From the NCBI RefSeq assembly GCF_040750395.1, contig NZ_JBFLVD010000025.1:1-64000 (forward strand): a stretch of DNA of 64,000 nt, given 5' to 3'. The position numbers were made by a program, and so were the translations under genes. The notes beneath the pieces are model-generated. The model had not been told where the DNA came from. It saw only the letters and a list, made by a program, of their open reading frames with translations, and did no database searches. Shown here piece by piece: positions 34,782 through 43,993 of this stretch (position 1 is the first letter of the stretch; every line of letters starts with the position of its first letter). The DNA is from Scandinavium sp002470465. GTDB taxonomy: Bacteria; Pseudomonadota; Gammaproteobacteria; Enterobacterales; Enterobacteriaceae.

Positions 34782-35100
34782 AACGACTCCAGTACCGTAA
34801 AAGAACAATCTTCTGATTACAAACTGATAACCTAGTTTAAAATATTATTCAACATAGGCTTTTTTTATGGTGACTCATCTCACATATACCCGTATCACAA
34901 AGGTATGGATGGTTTTGAAATCTCCTGCTGCGGCCCAAATTTCGTCAGCACAAAATGCTGAGAATTCACCAAAGCGGCGTGATTGACGCAGGGAAATCGC
35001 GAAGAAAAATATTTGCTGTTCGCACGTTAGCGTGGGGGTGTTCTATTCTTGATAGGAGGCTCTCCAGACAGAGAGGGCCGCCAACAATGAGGGCGCGCTA
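34782..35100. promoter_or_regulatory. Divergent promoter region between dadA and ycgB
   Basis: A CRP site, GTGACTCATCTCAC (34870-34883), is an exact GTGA-N6-TCAC palindrome about 90 nt upstream of dadA. On the ycgB side, TCTATTCTT (35041-35049) resembles an extended sigma-S -10 element, which would fit the stress-phase expression known for ycgB. Nothing else was identified in these 319 nt. Confidence 0.6.
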
Positions 35101-36633
35101 ATGGCTACGATTGACTCCATGAATAAGGACACCACACGTCTGAGCGATGGACCCGACTGGACCTTCGAGCTGCTGGATACCTATCTGGCGGAAATCGACC
35201 GGGTGGCGAAGCTCTACCGGCTTGATACCTATCCGCATCAAATCGAAGTCATTACTTCCGAGCAGATGATGGACGCTTACTCCAGCGTGGGGATGCCGAT
35301 CAACTACACTCACTGGTCGTTTGGCAAAAAATTCATCGAAACTGAGCGACTCTATAAGCACGGCCAGCAAGGGCTGGCGTATGAAATCGTTATTAACTCC
35401 AACCCTTGTATCGCCTATCTGATGGAAGAGAACACCATGACCATGCAGGCGCTGGTCATGGCGCACGCCTGCTATGGGCACAACTCCTTCTTCAAAAATA
35501 ACTATCTGTTCCGCAGCTGGACGGACGCGAGCTCTATCGTCGACTACCTGATTTTCGCCCGCAAATACATCACCGAATGCGAAGAGCGCTACGGCGTTGA
35601 CGAGGTGGAAAAACTGCTGGACTCCTGCCATGCGCTGATGAACTACGGCGTGGATCGCTACAAACGTCCGCAGAAAATCTCCTTACAGGAGGAGAAAGCG
35701 CGGCAGAAAAGCCGGGAAGAATATCTGCAAAGCCAGGTGAACACGCTGTGGCGTACCCTGCCGAAGCGCGAAGAGGAAAAGGCGATCGAAACCGCCCGTC
35801 GCTACCCTTCCGAGCCGCAGGAAAACCTCCTCTACTTTATGGAGAAAAACGCCCCGCTGCTGGAATCCTGGCAGCGTGAGATCCTGCGCATCGTGCGCAA
35901 GGTCAGCCAGTATTTCTATCCGCAAAAACAGACGCAGGTCATGAACGAAGGCTGGGCGACGTTCTGGCACTACACCATCCTCAATCATCTGTATGACGAG
36001 GGGAAAGTGACCGAGCGCTTTATGCTGGAATTCCTGCACAACCATACCAACGTGGTGTTCCAGCCGCCGTACAACAGTCCGTGGTACAGCGGCATCAATC
36101 CGTATGCGCTGGGCTTTGCGATGTTCCAGGACATCAAGCGCATTTGCCAGTCGCCAACGGAAGAAGATAAATACTGGTTCCCGGACATCGCCGGATCGGA
36201 CTGGCTCGAAACGCTGCACTTTGCGATGCGTGATTTTAAGGATGAGAGCTTTATCAGCCAGTTCCTGTCGCCGAAGGTGATGCGGGATTTCCGCCTGTTT
36301 ACGGTGCTCGACGACGATCACAATAACTATCTGGAAATATCCGCCATTCACAACGAAGAGGGCTACCGGGAAATTCGCAACCGGCTGTCGGCACAGTACA
36401 ACCTGAGTAACCTGGAGCCGAATATTCAGGTATGGAACGTTGATCTGCGCGGTGACCGTTCGCTGACGCTGCGCTACGTGCCGCATAACCGCGCACCGCT
36501 GGATATGGGACGTCGCGAAGTGCTGAAACACGTGCATCGTTTGTGGGGGTTTGACGTGCTGCTGGAGCAGCAGAATGCGGACGGCAGCGTGGAGCTGCTG
36601 GAGCGTTGCCCGCCGCGGCAAAATTTGCTGTAG
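35101..36633 (+). CDS. ycgB: YcgB, SpoVR family protein
   Basis: The 510-residue cytoplasmic protein equals E. coli YcgB in length. Hallmarks are PHQIEVITSEQMMDAYSSVG, AHACYGHNSFFKNNYLF and MNEGWATFWHYTILNHL, with His/Glu residues that look like a metal site. SpoVR affects spore cortex in Bacillus. In enterics the gene is sigma-S dependent and, in many bacteria, is linked with yeaH and yeaG; its biochemical role is unresolved. No partner genes are nearby here. Confidence 0.93.
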   Translation: MATIDSMNKDTTRLSDGPDWTFELLDTYLAEIDRVAKLYRLDTYPHQIEVITSEQMMDAYSSVGMPINYTHWSFGKKFIETERLYKHGQQGLAYEIVINSNPCIAYLMEENTMTMQALVMAHACYGHNSFFKNNYLFRSWTDASSIVDYLIFARKYITECEERYGVDEVEKLLDSCHALMNYGVDRYKRPQKISLQEEKARQKSREEYLQSQVNTLWRTLPKREEEKAIETARRYPSEPQENLLYFMEKNAPLLESWQREILRIVRKVSQYFYPQKQTQVMNEGWATFWHYTILNHLYDEGKVTERFMLEFLHNHTNVVFQPPYNSPWYSGINPYALGFAMFQDIKRICQSPTEEDKYWFPDIAGSDWLETLHFAMRDFKDESFISQFLSPKVMRDFRLFTVLDDDHNNYLEISAIHNEEGYREIRNRLSAQYNLSNLEPNIQVWNVDLRGDRSLTLRYVPHNRAPLDMGRREVLKHVHRLWGFDVLLEQQNADGSVELLERCPPRQNLL

Positions 36634-36636
36634 GCA

Positions 36637-36669
36637 TAAAAAAACCGGGCGGCGCTTTTGCCTGCCCGG
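36637..36669 (-). terminator. Terminator of fadR
   Basis: On the minus strand, CCGGGC pairs with GCCCGG around a GC-rich arm, followed by seven T residues. It lies between the convergent genes ycgB and fadR and could also act weakly for ycgB. Confidence 0.7.
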
Positions 36670-36699
36670 CCTGGACTGTTGGTATTTCCGTGTTCGATT

Positions 36700-36733
36700 T
36701 TGTAGGCCGGATAAGCGTTAGCGCCATCCGGCA
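36700..36733. repeat. REP-like palindrome downstream of fadR
   Basis: TGTAGGCCGGATAAGCG with GCGCCATCCGGCA forms a classic REP hairpin between fadR and ycgB. Confidence 0.65.
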
Positions 36734-36745
36734 TGTTCACGTCGG

Positions 36746-37465
36746 TTAACGACCGTGAATAGCCAGATCGCCCGGCAGCGTTTTCTGCATTTTATGCCAG
36801 ATAAGCCCGGACTCATGGCCATAGCGACGCACGGTTTCATAAACCTGCTCGTGCAGCCCTTGCTCACAGACTTTCGCCAGCTGATGATAGAAGCCGAGCG
36901 CCAGACTGCGCGCTTCCGGATTCGCAAAGTAGTGACGGCCAATACGGGTGTAGAGGCCCTTCATGCCGTTAAGGATCAGACCGTAGATTGGGTTGCCGGA
37001 GGCAAACGCCAGGCCGCGGAAAATGCTGTAATCCAGTTCGGCGAAAGCATCGGCGTGATCTTCCACTTCGTTTGCGGTCGCCAGCACCTTCAGTGCGTCT
37101 TCAGGATGCTGACGGAAAGCGGTGCGGATAAAAATGGTGGCGATGTTGGTCCGCACGGAGAGCAGGTTATCAATCAGCTGCGGCACGCTGTCGTGATCGA
37201 GGCGCGCCAGCGTTTCCAGAATGTTTAAGCCGGATGTTTCCCAGAAGTTGTTCACTTTGGTCGGTTTGCCATGCTGAATGGTCAGCCAGCCATCCCGCGC
37301 CAGACGCTGCAATACTTCACGTAACGTAGTGCGCGTAACGCCGATCAGTTCAGAAAGCTCACGCTCTGCGGGCAGGATGGTTCCAGGTGCGAAGCGGTTA
37401 TTCCAGATACTTTCAATGATGTACTCTTCCGCGAAACCCGCCGGGCTCTGCGCCTTAATGACCAT
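36746..37465 (-). CDS. fadR: Fatty acid metabolism regulator FadR
   Basis: The 239-residue GntR-family regulator has the E. coli length. The winged helix at about 10-72 includes RELSELIGVTRTTLREVLQRL and the wing WLTIQHGKPTKV. The C-terminal domain binds long-chain acyl-CoA, which releases DNA. It represses fad genes and activates fabA/fabB. A matching operator is present upstream of fadD at 56881. I chose ATG 37465 (MVIKAQSPAGFAEEY) over the frame opening 45 nt earlier. Confidence 0.96.
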   Translation of the reverse strand: MVIKAQSPAGFAEEYIIESIWNNRFAPGTILPAERELSELIGVTRTTLREVLQRLARDGWLTIQHGKPTKVNNFWETSGLNILETLARLDHDSVPQLIDNLLSVRTNIATIFIRTAFRQHPEDALKVLATANEVEDHADAFAELDYSIFRGLAFASGNPIYGLILNGMKGLYTRIGRHYFANPEARSLALGFYHQLAKVCEQGLHEQVYETVRRYGHESGLIWHKMQKTLPGDLAIHGR

Positions 37466-37682
37466 AGTGAGATTTCCATTACACAGCGTTGCAAATTTGG
37501 AACTCATCATACCAGAGCGAACAGGGGCGCAGATAGCGCAACGCGGTAATTAAAAGGGGATCGCGGTTTTATTTTATAAAATTTCCTCACCTCAGCGGGA
37601 CTTGCCTGTCCCGCTCTCACGAACGATACTTCGTCTTCACTTCCAGCAAACTGCTTACTTTTGACGGGATCGGAAATCTGTC

Positions 37683-39239
37683 GTGGAAATATCAACCTCA
37701 CGCGCCCTATGGCGTAATTTTTTAGGTCAGTCACCGGACTGGTACAAACTGACGCTTATTCTCTTTCTGGCGATCAACCCTGTCGTCTTCTTCTTCAATC
37801 CGTTTGTTGCCGGATGGCTGCTGGTCGCCGAGTTCATCTTTACGCTGGCAATGGCGCTCAAGTGCTATCCTCTGCTGCCTGGCGGTCTGCTGGCGATTGA
37901 GGCGGTGATGATCGGTATGACCCGCGCGGAGCACGTGCGGGAAGAGATTGCCGGAAATCTTGAAGTGCTGTTGCTGCTGATATTTATGGTGGCAGGCATC
38001 TACTTTATGAAGCAGCTGCTGCTGTTTATCTTCACTCGTCTGCTGCTGACTATTCGCAGCAAAATGCTGCTCTCCCTTGCCTTCTGCATGGCCGCCGCAT
38101 TCCTCTCCGCCTTCCTCGATGCGCTGACCGTGGTAGCGGTTATTATCAGCGTAGCGGTAGGATTTTATGGCATTTATCACCGCGTCGCGTCTTCGCGCCC
38201 CGGCGATAATGACCTGCTTGATGACAGCGACATCGACATTCACAGCAAAGCCGTGCTCGAACAATTCCGTGGATTCCTGCGCAGCCTGATGATGCATGCC
38301 GGGGTCGGTACGGCGCTCGGCGGCGTAATGACAATGGTTGGTGAGCCGCAAAATCTGATCATCGCCAAAGCCGCAGGCTGGCACTTTGGCGAATTTTTCC
38401 TGCGGATGCTGCCGGTCACGCTGCCGGTGTTTGTCTGCGGATTAATCACCTGCGTACTGGTCGAAAAGTTCAGGCTGTTTGGTTATGGCGAAACCTTGCC
38501 CCCTGCTGTGCGGGATGAGCTACAGGCGTTCGATGACAACAGCCGCGCACAGCGCACGCGCCAGGAAACGCTGAAGCTGGTGATTCAGGGGATCATCGGC
38601 GTGTGGCTGATTATCGCCCTCGCGCTACATCTGGCCGAGGTGGGACTGATTGGCCTGACGGTGATCGTTTTTGCCACGTCGTTTACGGGCGTTACCGATG
38701 AACACGCCATCGGCAAAGCCTTTACCGAGGCACTGCCGTTTACCGCACTGCTGACGATATTCTTTGCCGTGGTGGCGGTGATTATCGACCAGCAGCTGTT
38801 CGCCCCCATCATTAACTTTGTGCTACAGGCTTCGCCTCACGCGCAGCTCTCCCTGTTCTACTTGTTCAACGGCCTTCTCTCATCCATTTCTGATAACGTA
38901 TTTGTCGGCACGGTGTACATCAACGAAGCCAAATCTGCGCTGGAACACGGCGCGATTTCCCTTGAGCAATTTGAAATGCTGGCGGTGGCAATTAATACCG
39001 GCACAAACCTGCCGTCAGTCGCGACGCCTAACGGCCAGGCAGCATTTTTGTTCCTGCTGACCTCTGCTCTCGCCCCGCTGATCCGTCTCTCCTACGGGCG
39101 CATGGTGTGGATGGCGCTGCCTTATACGCTGGTTCTCACGCTCGTCGGATTGCTGTGTGTGGAGTTCACGCTGATGCCTTACACGGAGTGGCTGACGACA
39201 AAGGGCTGGCTGATAAACGCCCCTCTGCCGCTGCATTAA
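37683..39239 (+). CDS. nhaB: Na+/H+ antiporter NhaB
   Basis: The 518-residue inner-membrane antiporter has about twelve helices. It starts with GTG at 37683 (VEISTSRALWRNFLGQSPDWYK), as its E. coli orthologue does in sequence. Conserved parts include FLSAFLDALTVVAVIISVAVGFYGIYH and GGVMTMVGEPQNLIIAKAAGWHF. It exchanges sodium for protons and supports growth at neutral pH with salt. It is divergent from fadR, as in E. coli. Confidence 0.95.
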   Translation: MEISTSRALWRNFLGQSPDWYKLTLILFLAINPVVFFFNPFVAGWLLVAEFIFTLAMALKCYPLLPGGLLAIEAVMIGMTRAEHVREEIAGNLEVLLLLIFMVAGIYFMKQLLLFIFTRLLLTIRSKMLLSLAFCMAAAFLSAFLDALTVVAVIISVAVGFYGIYHRVASSRPGDNDLLDDSDIDIHSKAVLEQFRGFLRSLMMHAGVGTALGGVMTMVGEPQNLIIAKAAGWHFGEFFLRMLPVTLPVFVCGLITCVLVEKFRLFGYGETLPPAVRDELQAFDDNSRAQRTRQETLKLVIQGIIGVWLIIALALHLAEVGLIGLTVIVFATSFTGVTDEHAIGKAFTEALPFTALLTIFFAVVAVIIDQQLFAPIINFVLQASPHAQLSLFYLFNGLLSSISDNVFVGTVYINEAKSALEHGAISLEQFEMLAVAINTGTNLPSVATPNGQAAFLFLLTSALAPLIRLSYGRMVWMALPYTLVLTLVGLLCVEFTLMPYTEWLTTKGWLINAPLPLH

Positions 39240-39254
39240 ACCTTCTCTGATTGA

Positions 39255-39276
39255 CGCCCGCAGGTATTTGCGGGCG
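39255..39276 (+). terminator. Hairpin downstream of nhaB
   Basis: CGCCCGCA pairs with TGCGGGCG around a 6-nt loop shortly after the nhaB stop. The T-run is poor, so it may only protect the 3' end. Confidence 0.45.
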
Positions 39277-39374
39277 ATTCATCTGCTTTTACGTAATAAT
39301 TACGCTCCGCATAGTGGCGCGGTAAATGTTTTCGTTTACACTGCGGTGTCTTAGCATGTTCCAGGGAAATGATT

Positions 39375-39905
39375 ATGTTGCGATTTTTAAACCAGTGCTC
39401 ACGCGGTCGCGGAGCATGGTTATTGTTAGCGTTGGTCGCGTTTGCTTTAGAGATGGTTGCGCTCTGGTTTCAGCACGTGATGAAGCTGCAGCCGTGCGTG
39501 CTCTGCATCTACGAACGCTGCGCGCTGTTCGGCGTCATGGGTGCCGGGATTGTGGGGGCCATCGCGCCAAAAACGCCGCTGCGTTTTGCCGCCCTCGCCA
39601 TCTGGATTTACAGCGCCGTTCGGGGTCTGCAGCTTTCATGGGAGCACACCATGATGCAGCTGCACCCGTCTCCGTTCCAGACCTGTGATTTTGCCGCGCG
39701 CTTCCCGACGTGGCTGCCGCTTAACAAATGGCTGCCGCAGGTGTTTGTCGCCAGCGGCGACTGCTCCGTGCGCCAGTGGTCATTCCTGTCGCTCGAAATG
39801 CCGCAGTGGCTGGTAGGGATTTTTGCCGCGTTTCTGATTGTGGCGCTGCTGGTGCTGATTGCCCAGCCGTTCAAACCGAAAAAGCGCGACCTGTTTGGGC
39901 GGTAA
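39375..39905 (+). CDS. dsbB: Disulfide bond formation protein B
   Basis: The 176-residue inner-membrane protein has four helices and reoxidises DsbA by passing electrons to quinones. The first redox pair is CVLC at 41-44 (KLQPCVLCIYERC); the second pair is Cys in PFQTCDF and in ASGDCSV. I chose ATG 39375 (MLRFLNQCSRGRGAW), giving the E. coli length; an ATG two codons upstream is less likely. It is followed by a strong terminator and then the aerobactin island. Confidence 0.95.
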   Translation: MLRFLNQCSRGRGAWLLLALVAFALEMVALWFQHVMKLQPCVLCIYERCALFGVMGAGIVGAIAPKTPLRFAALAIWIYSAVRGLQLSWEHTMMQLHPSPFQTCDFAARFPTWLPLNKWLPQVFVASGDCSVRQWSFLSLEMPQWLVGIFAAFLIVALLVLIAQPFKPKKRDLFGR

Positions 39906-39913
39906 TAAACAGC

Positions 39914-39940
39914 AAAAAGGCAACTTCGGTTGCCTTTTTT
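39914..39940 (+). terminator. Terminator of dsbB
   Basis: AAAAAGGCAAC, loop TTCG-type, GTTGCCTTTTTT: a strong rho-independent structure 9 nt after the stop. Confidence 0.9.
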
Positions 39941-39948
39941 AATGTCTG

Positions 39949-39996
39949 CTCCCTCTCCCTGTGGGAGAGGGTCGGGGTGAGGGCATCAGGCCGCAC
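39949..39996. repeat. Intergenic hairpin repeat, copy 2
   Basis: CTCCCTCTCCCTGTGGGAGA then GGGTCGGGGTGAGGGCATCA and GGCCGCAC: same 46-nt unit as at 32316 in the opposite orientation, lying at the left border of the aerobactin island. Confidence 0.8.
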
Positions 39997-40009
39997 ACGT
40001 TAAAATGTG

Positions 40010-40037
40010 AAAACCTTCCTACGGGAAGGTTTTTTTT
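40010..40037. terminator. Terminator at the dsbB / siderophore-interacting protein junction
   Basis: AAAACCTTCC, loop TACG, GGAAGGTTTTTTT. The A- and T-runs flank a 6-bp GC core and allow action on both strands; it overlaps the stop of the minus-strand gene. Confidence 0.75.
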
Positions 40038-40905
40038 ATGCCTTCCCCTGAGACCAGTAGGCCATAAAGCTCGCACAGTCGCGGTTTAACTTCTGCTTCT
40101 CAAGCAGCTCGCGGCGCAGTAACTTCACCACTCTGGATTCCGCTGCCACCCATGCCTGAAAGCCCGTCGCCGCCGTCGCCCTTTCCCACAAAAGCGTGTC
40201 ACTCAGGCTCTGCTCATGCGTCGATTGTTCGCAGGTTTTCGCGTATTCCGGGATCTGCACTTGCTTTGCCACGGCGTGGAGTAAATCCTCATTTCGCTCC
40301 CGGGCGAGCCAGTGGATCTCCGCGAACGGAAACGCCTGGGTTTGTACATCTTCCGCCAGCGGCACCGAGAAAAAGGCCTGCACGCGCGGCGGTTCAGCCT
40401 TTTTGGCGAGTTGCTCGAGAATGCCAATCGCCGCAGGCAGCGCCGTCTCATCGGCAATCAGCAGCGCCTGGCGCACGCTGTCGCTGTCTAACCATTCATA
40501 GCCGCCGCTGTCTTCCGGCGATGCTGCATTCGGTGCCACCAGCTGTATAGCATCACCGGGACGGGCGTACGTGGCCCAGCGCGATGCCGGGCCGCCGTCG
40601 CCGTGCAACACAAACTCAACGTCAACCTCAAGCTCGGCGGCGCGCAAAGCTCGCAGCGTGTAGGTGCGCATTACCGGGCGCTGCTCCTTCGGCAGGGCAA
40701 GGTAATCCTGATACCAGCTATCGCTCATTGCCATTTTGGCCGCCTTCCCGCCCTGCCCGTCAAACAGCAGTTTGATACGCTGATCCGGCGATTCATGCTT
40801 CATTTGCGCCACTTCGGGTCCAGTAAAAACGCAGCGCAGCAGCGAGGGTGAGACAGGAATGCGACGGGCAAGAGTGACGTTAAAAATACGGTAGCCAGCG
40901 GCCAT
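40036..40905 (-). CDS. Siderophore-interacting protein (FAD-dependent ferric-siderophore reductase, ViuB-like)
   Basis: The 289-residue protein has a ferredoxin-reductase-like layout: an FAD-binding barrel at about 1-135 (RIFNVTLARRIPVSPSLLRC, QRPVMRTYTLR with the RxYTxR FAD motif, DGGPASRWATYARPGD) and an NAD(P)-binding SIP domain at about 140-240 (ALLIADETALPAAIGILEQL). Members reduce and release iron from imported siderophores. It lies 2 nt downstream of the MFS gene, in one operon divergent from iucABCD, so ferric aerobactin is the natural candidate substrate (inference). Confidence 0.85.
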   Translation of the reverse strand: MAAGYRIFNVTLARRIPVSPSLLRCVFTGPEVAQMKHESPDQRIKLLFDGQGGKAAKMAMSDSWYQDYLALPKEQRPVMRTYTLRALRAAELEVDVEFVLHGDGGPASRWATYARPGDAIQLVAPNAASPEDSGGYEWLDSDSVRQALLIADETALPAAIGILEQLAKKAEPPRVQAFFSVPLAEDVQTQAFPFAEIHWLARERNEDLLHAVAKQVQIPEYAKTCEQSTHEQSLSDTLLWERATAATGFQAWVAAESRVVKLLRRELLEKQKLNRDCASFMAYWSQGKA

Positions 40906-40907
40906 AA

Positions 40908-42113
40908 TCAGAACTCCGGGTCATTACGGCGACGCCAGAGCACCCCGCAGAGAAGAAGGAACAGCAAGGACAGCATCATTGCTGCGCCCAGCAGCATTGG
41001 CTCACCCAAAAGCGCAGTGACAGCAGGAACCATCAGCGCGCTGAGCCCGTAGCCCAGCGTATGACTGGTGGCGATAGCGCCTGCGCCTTTGCCAGTAGTC
41101 AGACGATCGTTGAGCAGCAGCTGGTAGCCGGGCGTTGCCATGGCCGAGCCGAGTGAAGTCACGATAATGCCGGTGTAAAGCGTGAACAGGCCGGGCAGCA
41201 CCATCAGCAGCAAGCCTCCGCTCATTAACAATGCCGCTGCGCATAGCAAGTGCAGAGGACGTAAACGTTGCGGACGAACCACCAGAAACTGGGCCGCCAG
41301 CGTGCTTGCCGCCGCGAGGCTCAGCAGCAAAGCCACATGATGGCTGACCTGCATCGCGGAACCCGGGAAGATCGGCTGCAGGCGGGCTGAGAGGCCAATT
41401 TGCATCAGGCTGACGCTGCCCGCCAGCAGTAGTGCCAGCAGGAGATACGGCAGCATTGCGCGGCTAAGGTGAGCAGATTGCTTCGCCACCGGAGGCAGCG
41501 GCGGGTCGTTATCCTCCCGCGCGATCAGCAACAGTGCCAGTAAAGGCGCTACCGCCATCAGCCACAGCGGAGCCTGCGGATGCAAACCTAACGCTGCGGC
41601 GGCCAGCGGTGGCCCCAGAAGACGGCCGCAGCTTAAGCCGGAGCTGATTGTAGCAAGCGCTGACATACGTTTTTCCATCCCCCCACGCTGGATAGCCCAG
41701 GTTTGCACGGCTGGCACCATGCCGGAAACCGTCAGGCCATACAGACAGCGGGAGAGAATCAATCCGCACAGCCCAGGCCACAGGCCCACCGCACCCAGCG
41801 CCATCCCCCAGATCGTCAATGCCATGAGGGTGAAACTCGCCAGATAGCCCGTCAGGGCCGCCACCACCACAAATTTACAGCCGCGGATCTCGGCCTGCCG
41901 CCCCCACCACGGCGAACCGGGTAAAAACAGCATCGAGCCAAACATCAGCAGTCCCGCCCAGACGGAGAGCGACAGCCCGGTCATCGACACCAGCTGCGGC
42001 ATCATCACCAACAAGCCATTCTGGCCAATCCCCAGCAACCCCGCGCACAGCGCCAGCGGCCACGCGGGTTTCAGGGAAATCACATCAGGGGCAACGCCCG
42101 AATTTGTACTCAT
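40908..42113 (-). CDS. MFS transporter, ShiF-like, candidate aerobactin exporter
   Basis: The 401-residue protein has twelve predicted helices and the MFS motif-A-like loop after helix 2 (PWWGRQAEIRGCKFV). I chose ATG 42113 (MSTNSGVAPDVIS); the longer frame enters the shared iron-controlled promoter region. In enteric aerobactin loci an MFS gene named shiF lies beside iucA and is thought to help secrete aerobactin. Position and family agree with that role here, but similarity to ShiF was judged by context, not alignment. Confidence 0.7.
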   Translation of the reverse strand: MSTNSGVAPDVISLKPAWPLALCAGLLGIGQNGLLVMMPQLVSMTGLSLSVWAGLLMFGSMLFLPGSPWWGRQAEIRGCKFVVVAALTGYLASFTLMALTIWGMALGAVGLWPGLCGLILSRCLYGLTVSGMVPAVQTWAIQRGGMEKRMSALATISSGLSCGRLLGPPLAAAALGLHPQAPLWLMAVAPLLALLLIAREDNDPPLPPVAKQSAHLSRAMLPYLLLALLLAGSVSLMQIGLSARLQPIFPGSAMQVSHHVALLLSLAAASTLAAQFLVVRPQRLRPLHLLCAAALLMSGGLLLMVLPGLFTLYTGIIVTSLGSAMATPGYQLLLNDRLTTGKGAGAIATSHTLGYGLSALMVPAVTALLGEPMLLGAAMMLSLLFLLLCGVLWRRRNDPEF

Positions 42114-42201
42114 AGGAATGTAAAATAACGCCAAAAAATGTGAGGAAATTATGAACTTAATGAAAACAAATATTGCAAAAATAGTTGCTTATGTAAATAG
42201 A

Positions 42202-42232
42202 ATGCATATCATAACGATAATTATTATCAATT
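42202..42232. promoter_or_regulatory. Fur box(es) of the aerobactin operon
   Basis: ATGCATATCATAACGATAAT runs into TATTATCAATT: the core GATAATTATTATC (42216-42228) is a near-perfect Fur half-site pair, and the upstream ATATCATAACGATAATT overlaps it, as in the multi-site Fur promoters of iuc operons. It is 20-50 nt upstream of iucA. Confidence 0.85.
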
Positions 42233-42250
42233 ATGGAGTGAGAGAGAACG

Positions 42251-43993
42251 ATGCGTTCCCCGTCCCGTCATGCCGGCACCGACGTTGCGGCTCAGTGCTT
42301 CCTGAATGCCTTGTTGCGTGAAACTCGCGACTGGCAGAAGCTGCCAGCAGAGCAACCGGGCGAGTCAGCCCGACTCCATTTTCCCCTCAACGATCGTCAG
42401 GCGATTCAACTGCCACTCCGCTATTTTTCCCCGACTCAGCATCATCAGTACCAGTTTCCTGCGCTGCTGATTGACACCGCCCACGATGAAAAACAGACGC
42501 TCACTTTTGATGAGCTCGTTACCAACGTGCTGAATAAACCGGGCGTGCGGGGTGAACTGAGTCAGGAGACGCTTGCTCAGTTCAGCGAGCGCGTCCTCGA
42601 GAGCCATCGACACACCTGGCAGGCCATCGATCTGCGCCACGACTGGGCGACCCTGCGCAGCGGGCCGCTCAATTTTGCTCAGGCTGAACAGGCGCTGCTG
42701 GTGGGACATGCTTTTCATCCGGCCCCCAAATCCCATGAGCCTTTTAGCGAAACCGAAGCCCGCCGCTACCTGCCGGATTTCGCCTCACGTTTCCCGTTGC
42801 GCTGGTTTGCCGTGGATAAAAAGCAGGTTGCTGGCGAGAGCCTGAACCTCTCCTTGCGCGATCGCCTGCTGCGTTTCGCCGCAGAAAACGCACCTGCGCT
42901 ACTGCCCCATTTCAGCGACGAGCGCTGGCTGCTGCCCATGCATCCATGGCAGGCAGACTATTTGCTGACACAGGCCTGGTGCCAGCAGTTAGCTGAAAAC
43001 GGCAGCCTGCTCGATCTGGGCGAAGCGGGTGAGAGCTGGCTGCCCACCAGCTCCTCGCGCTCCCTGTACTGCGAAAGCAGCCGGGACATGATCAAGTTCT
43101 CCCTGAGCGTGCGGCTGACCAACTCCGTACGTACCCTGTCGGTGAAAGAAGTGAAACGCGGTATGCGACTCGCGCGTCTTGCAAAAACGTCGCGCTGGCA
43201 GGCGTTACAGGCCCGCTACCCGACAATGCGGGTGATGCAGGAAGATGGCTGGGCAGGATTGCGCGATGCAAACGGCAACATTCAGGAAGAGAGCCTGATG
43301 GCGCTGCGTGTGAACCTGCTGTTTGACCAGCCGCAAACCCAGACCAATGTGCTGGTAAGTCTGACCCAGGCTGCGCCCGATGGCGGTGACAGCCTGCTTG
43401 CTGCCACTGTTCGTCGCCTGAGCCAGCGCCTGAATCTCTCTCTGGAAACAGCGTCGGATTGCTGGGTAGAGGCTTACTGCGAACGTGTGTTGCTGCCGCT
43501 GTTCAGCGCTGAGGCTGATTATGGACTGGTGCTGCTGGCCCACCAGCAAAATATTCTGGTTGAGATGCAGGAGGATTTGCCCGTCGGCCTGCTGTACCGT
43601 GACTGCCAGGGAAGCGCCTTTACCGAAAGTGCGCGCGACTGGCTGGCGGAAGAGAATGAGCTGGAGGCGGAAAACCGCTTTAGCGAAGCCCAACTGCTGC
43701 GCTACTTCCCCTACTACCTGTTGGTGAATTCCACCCTTGCCGTCACAGCGGCGCTCGCTGCTGCGGGCTTTGCCACGGAAGAGGCGCTGATGGCGCGGGT
43801 ACGCGATGCCCTGTTTCGTCTGCGCCAGAGCGCCATGAATACCCGCTGCCTGGATTACGTTCTCGACAGTCCGGTGTGGAACTGTAAGGGCAACTTCTTC
43901 TGCTATCTCCACGATCACAACGAAAACACCATTGCCGATCCGGCGGTGATCTACTTCAACTTCAGCAACCCGTTTTACAAGGAGCAACCCTGA
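42251..43993 (+). CDS. iucA: Aerobactin synthesis: IucA, citryl-acetylhydroxylysine synthetase
   Basis: The 580-residue NIS synthetase joins N6-acetyl-N6-hydroxylysine to citrate, the first ligation in aerobactin assembly. It matches E. coli IucA across its length: HAFHPAPKSHEPF, LPLHPWQ-type MHPWQADYLL, TSSSRSLYCESSRDMIKFSLSVRLTNSVRTLSVKEV-type block, LLAHQQN and RDCQGS. The family binds ATP through these His/Arg/Lys-rich motifs. It starts 9 nt after GGAGTGAGAG. It overlaps iucB by 1 nt. Confidence 0.95.
   Translation: MRSPSRHAGTDVAAQCFLNALLRETRDWQKLPAEQPGESARLHFPLNDRQAIQLPLRYFSPTQHHQYQFPALLIDTAHDEKQTLTFDELVTNVLNKPGVRGELSQETLAQFSERVLESHRHTWQAIDLRHDWATLRSGPLNFAQAEQALLVGHAFHPAPKSHEPFSETEARRYLPDFASRFPLRWFAVDKKQVAGESLNLSLRDRLLRFAAENAPALLPHFSDERWLLPMHPWQADYLLTQAWCQQLAENGSLLDLGEAGESWLPTSSSRSLYCESSRDMIKFSLSVRLTNSVRTLSVKEVKRGMRLARLAKTSRWQALQARYPTMRVMQEDGWAGLRDANGNIQEESLMALRVNLLFDQPQTQTNVLVSLTQAAPDGGDSLLAATVRRLSQRLNLSLETASDCWVEAYCERVLLPLFSAEADYGLVLLAHQQNILVEMQEDLPVGLLYRDCQGSAFTESARDWLAEENELEAENRFSEAQLLRYFPYYLLVNSTLAVTAALAAAGFATEEALMARVRDALFRLRQSAMNTRCLDYVLDSPVWNCKGNFFCYLHDHNENTIADPAVIYFNFSNPFYKEQP

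Noticed and set aside
35683..36621. 312-codon open frame antisense to ycgB
   Set aside because: ycgB is conserved over its full length; the antisense frame has no supporting features.
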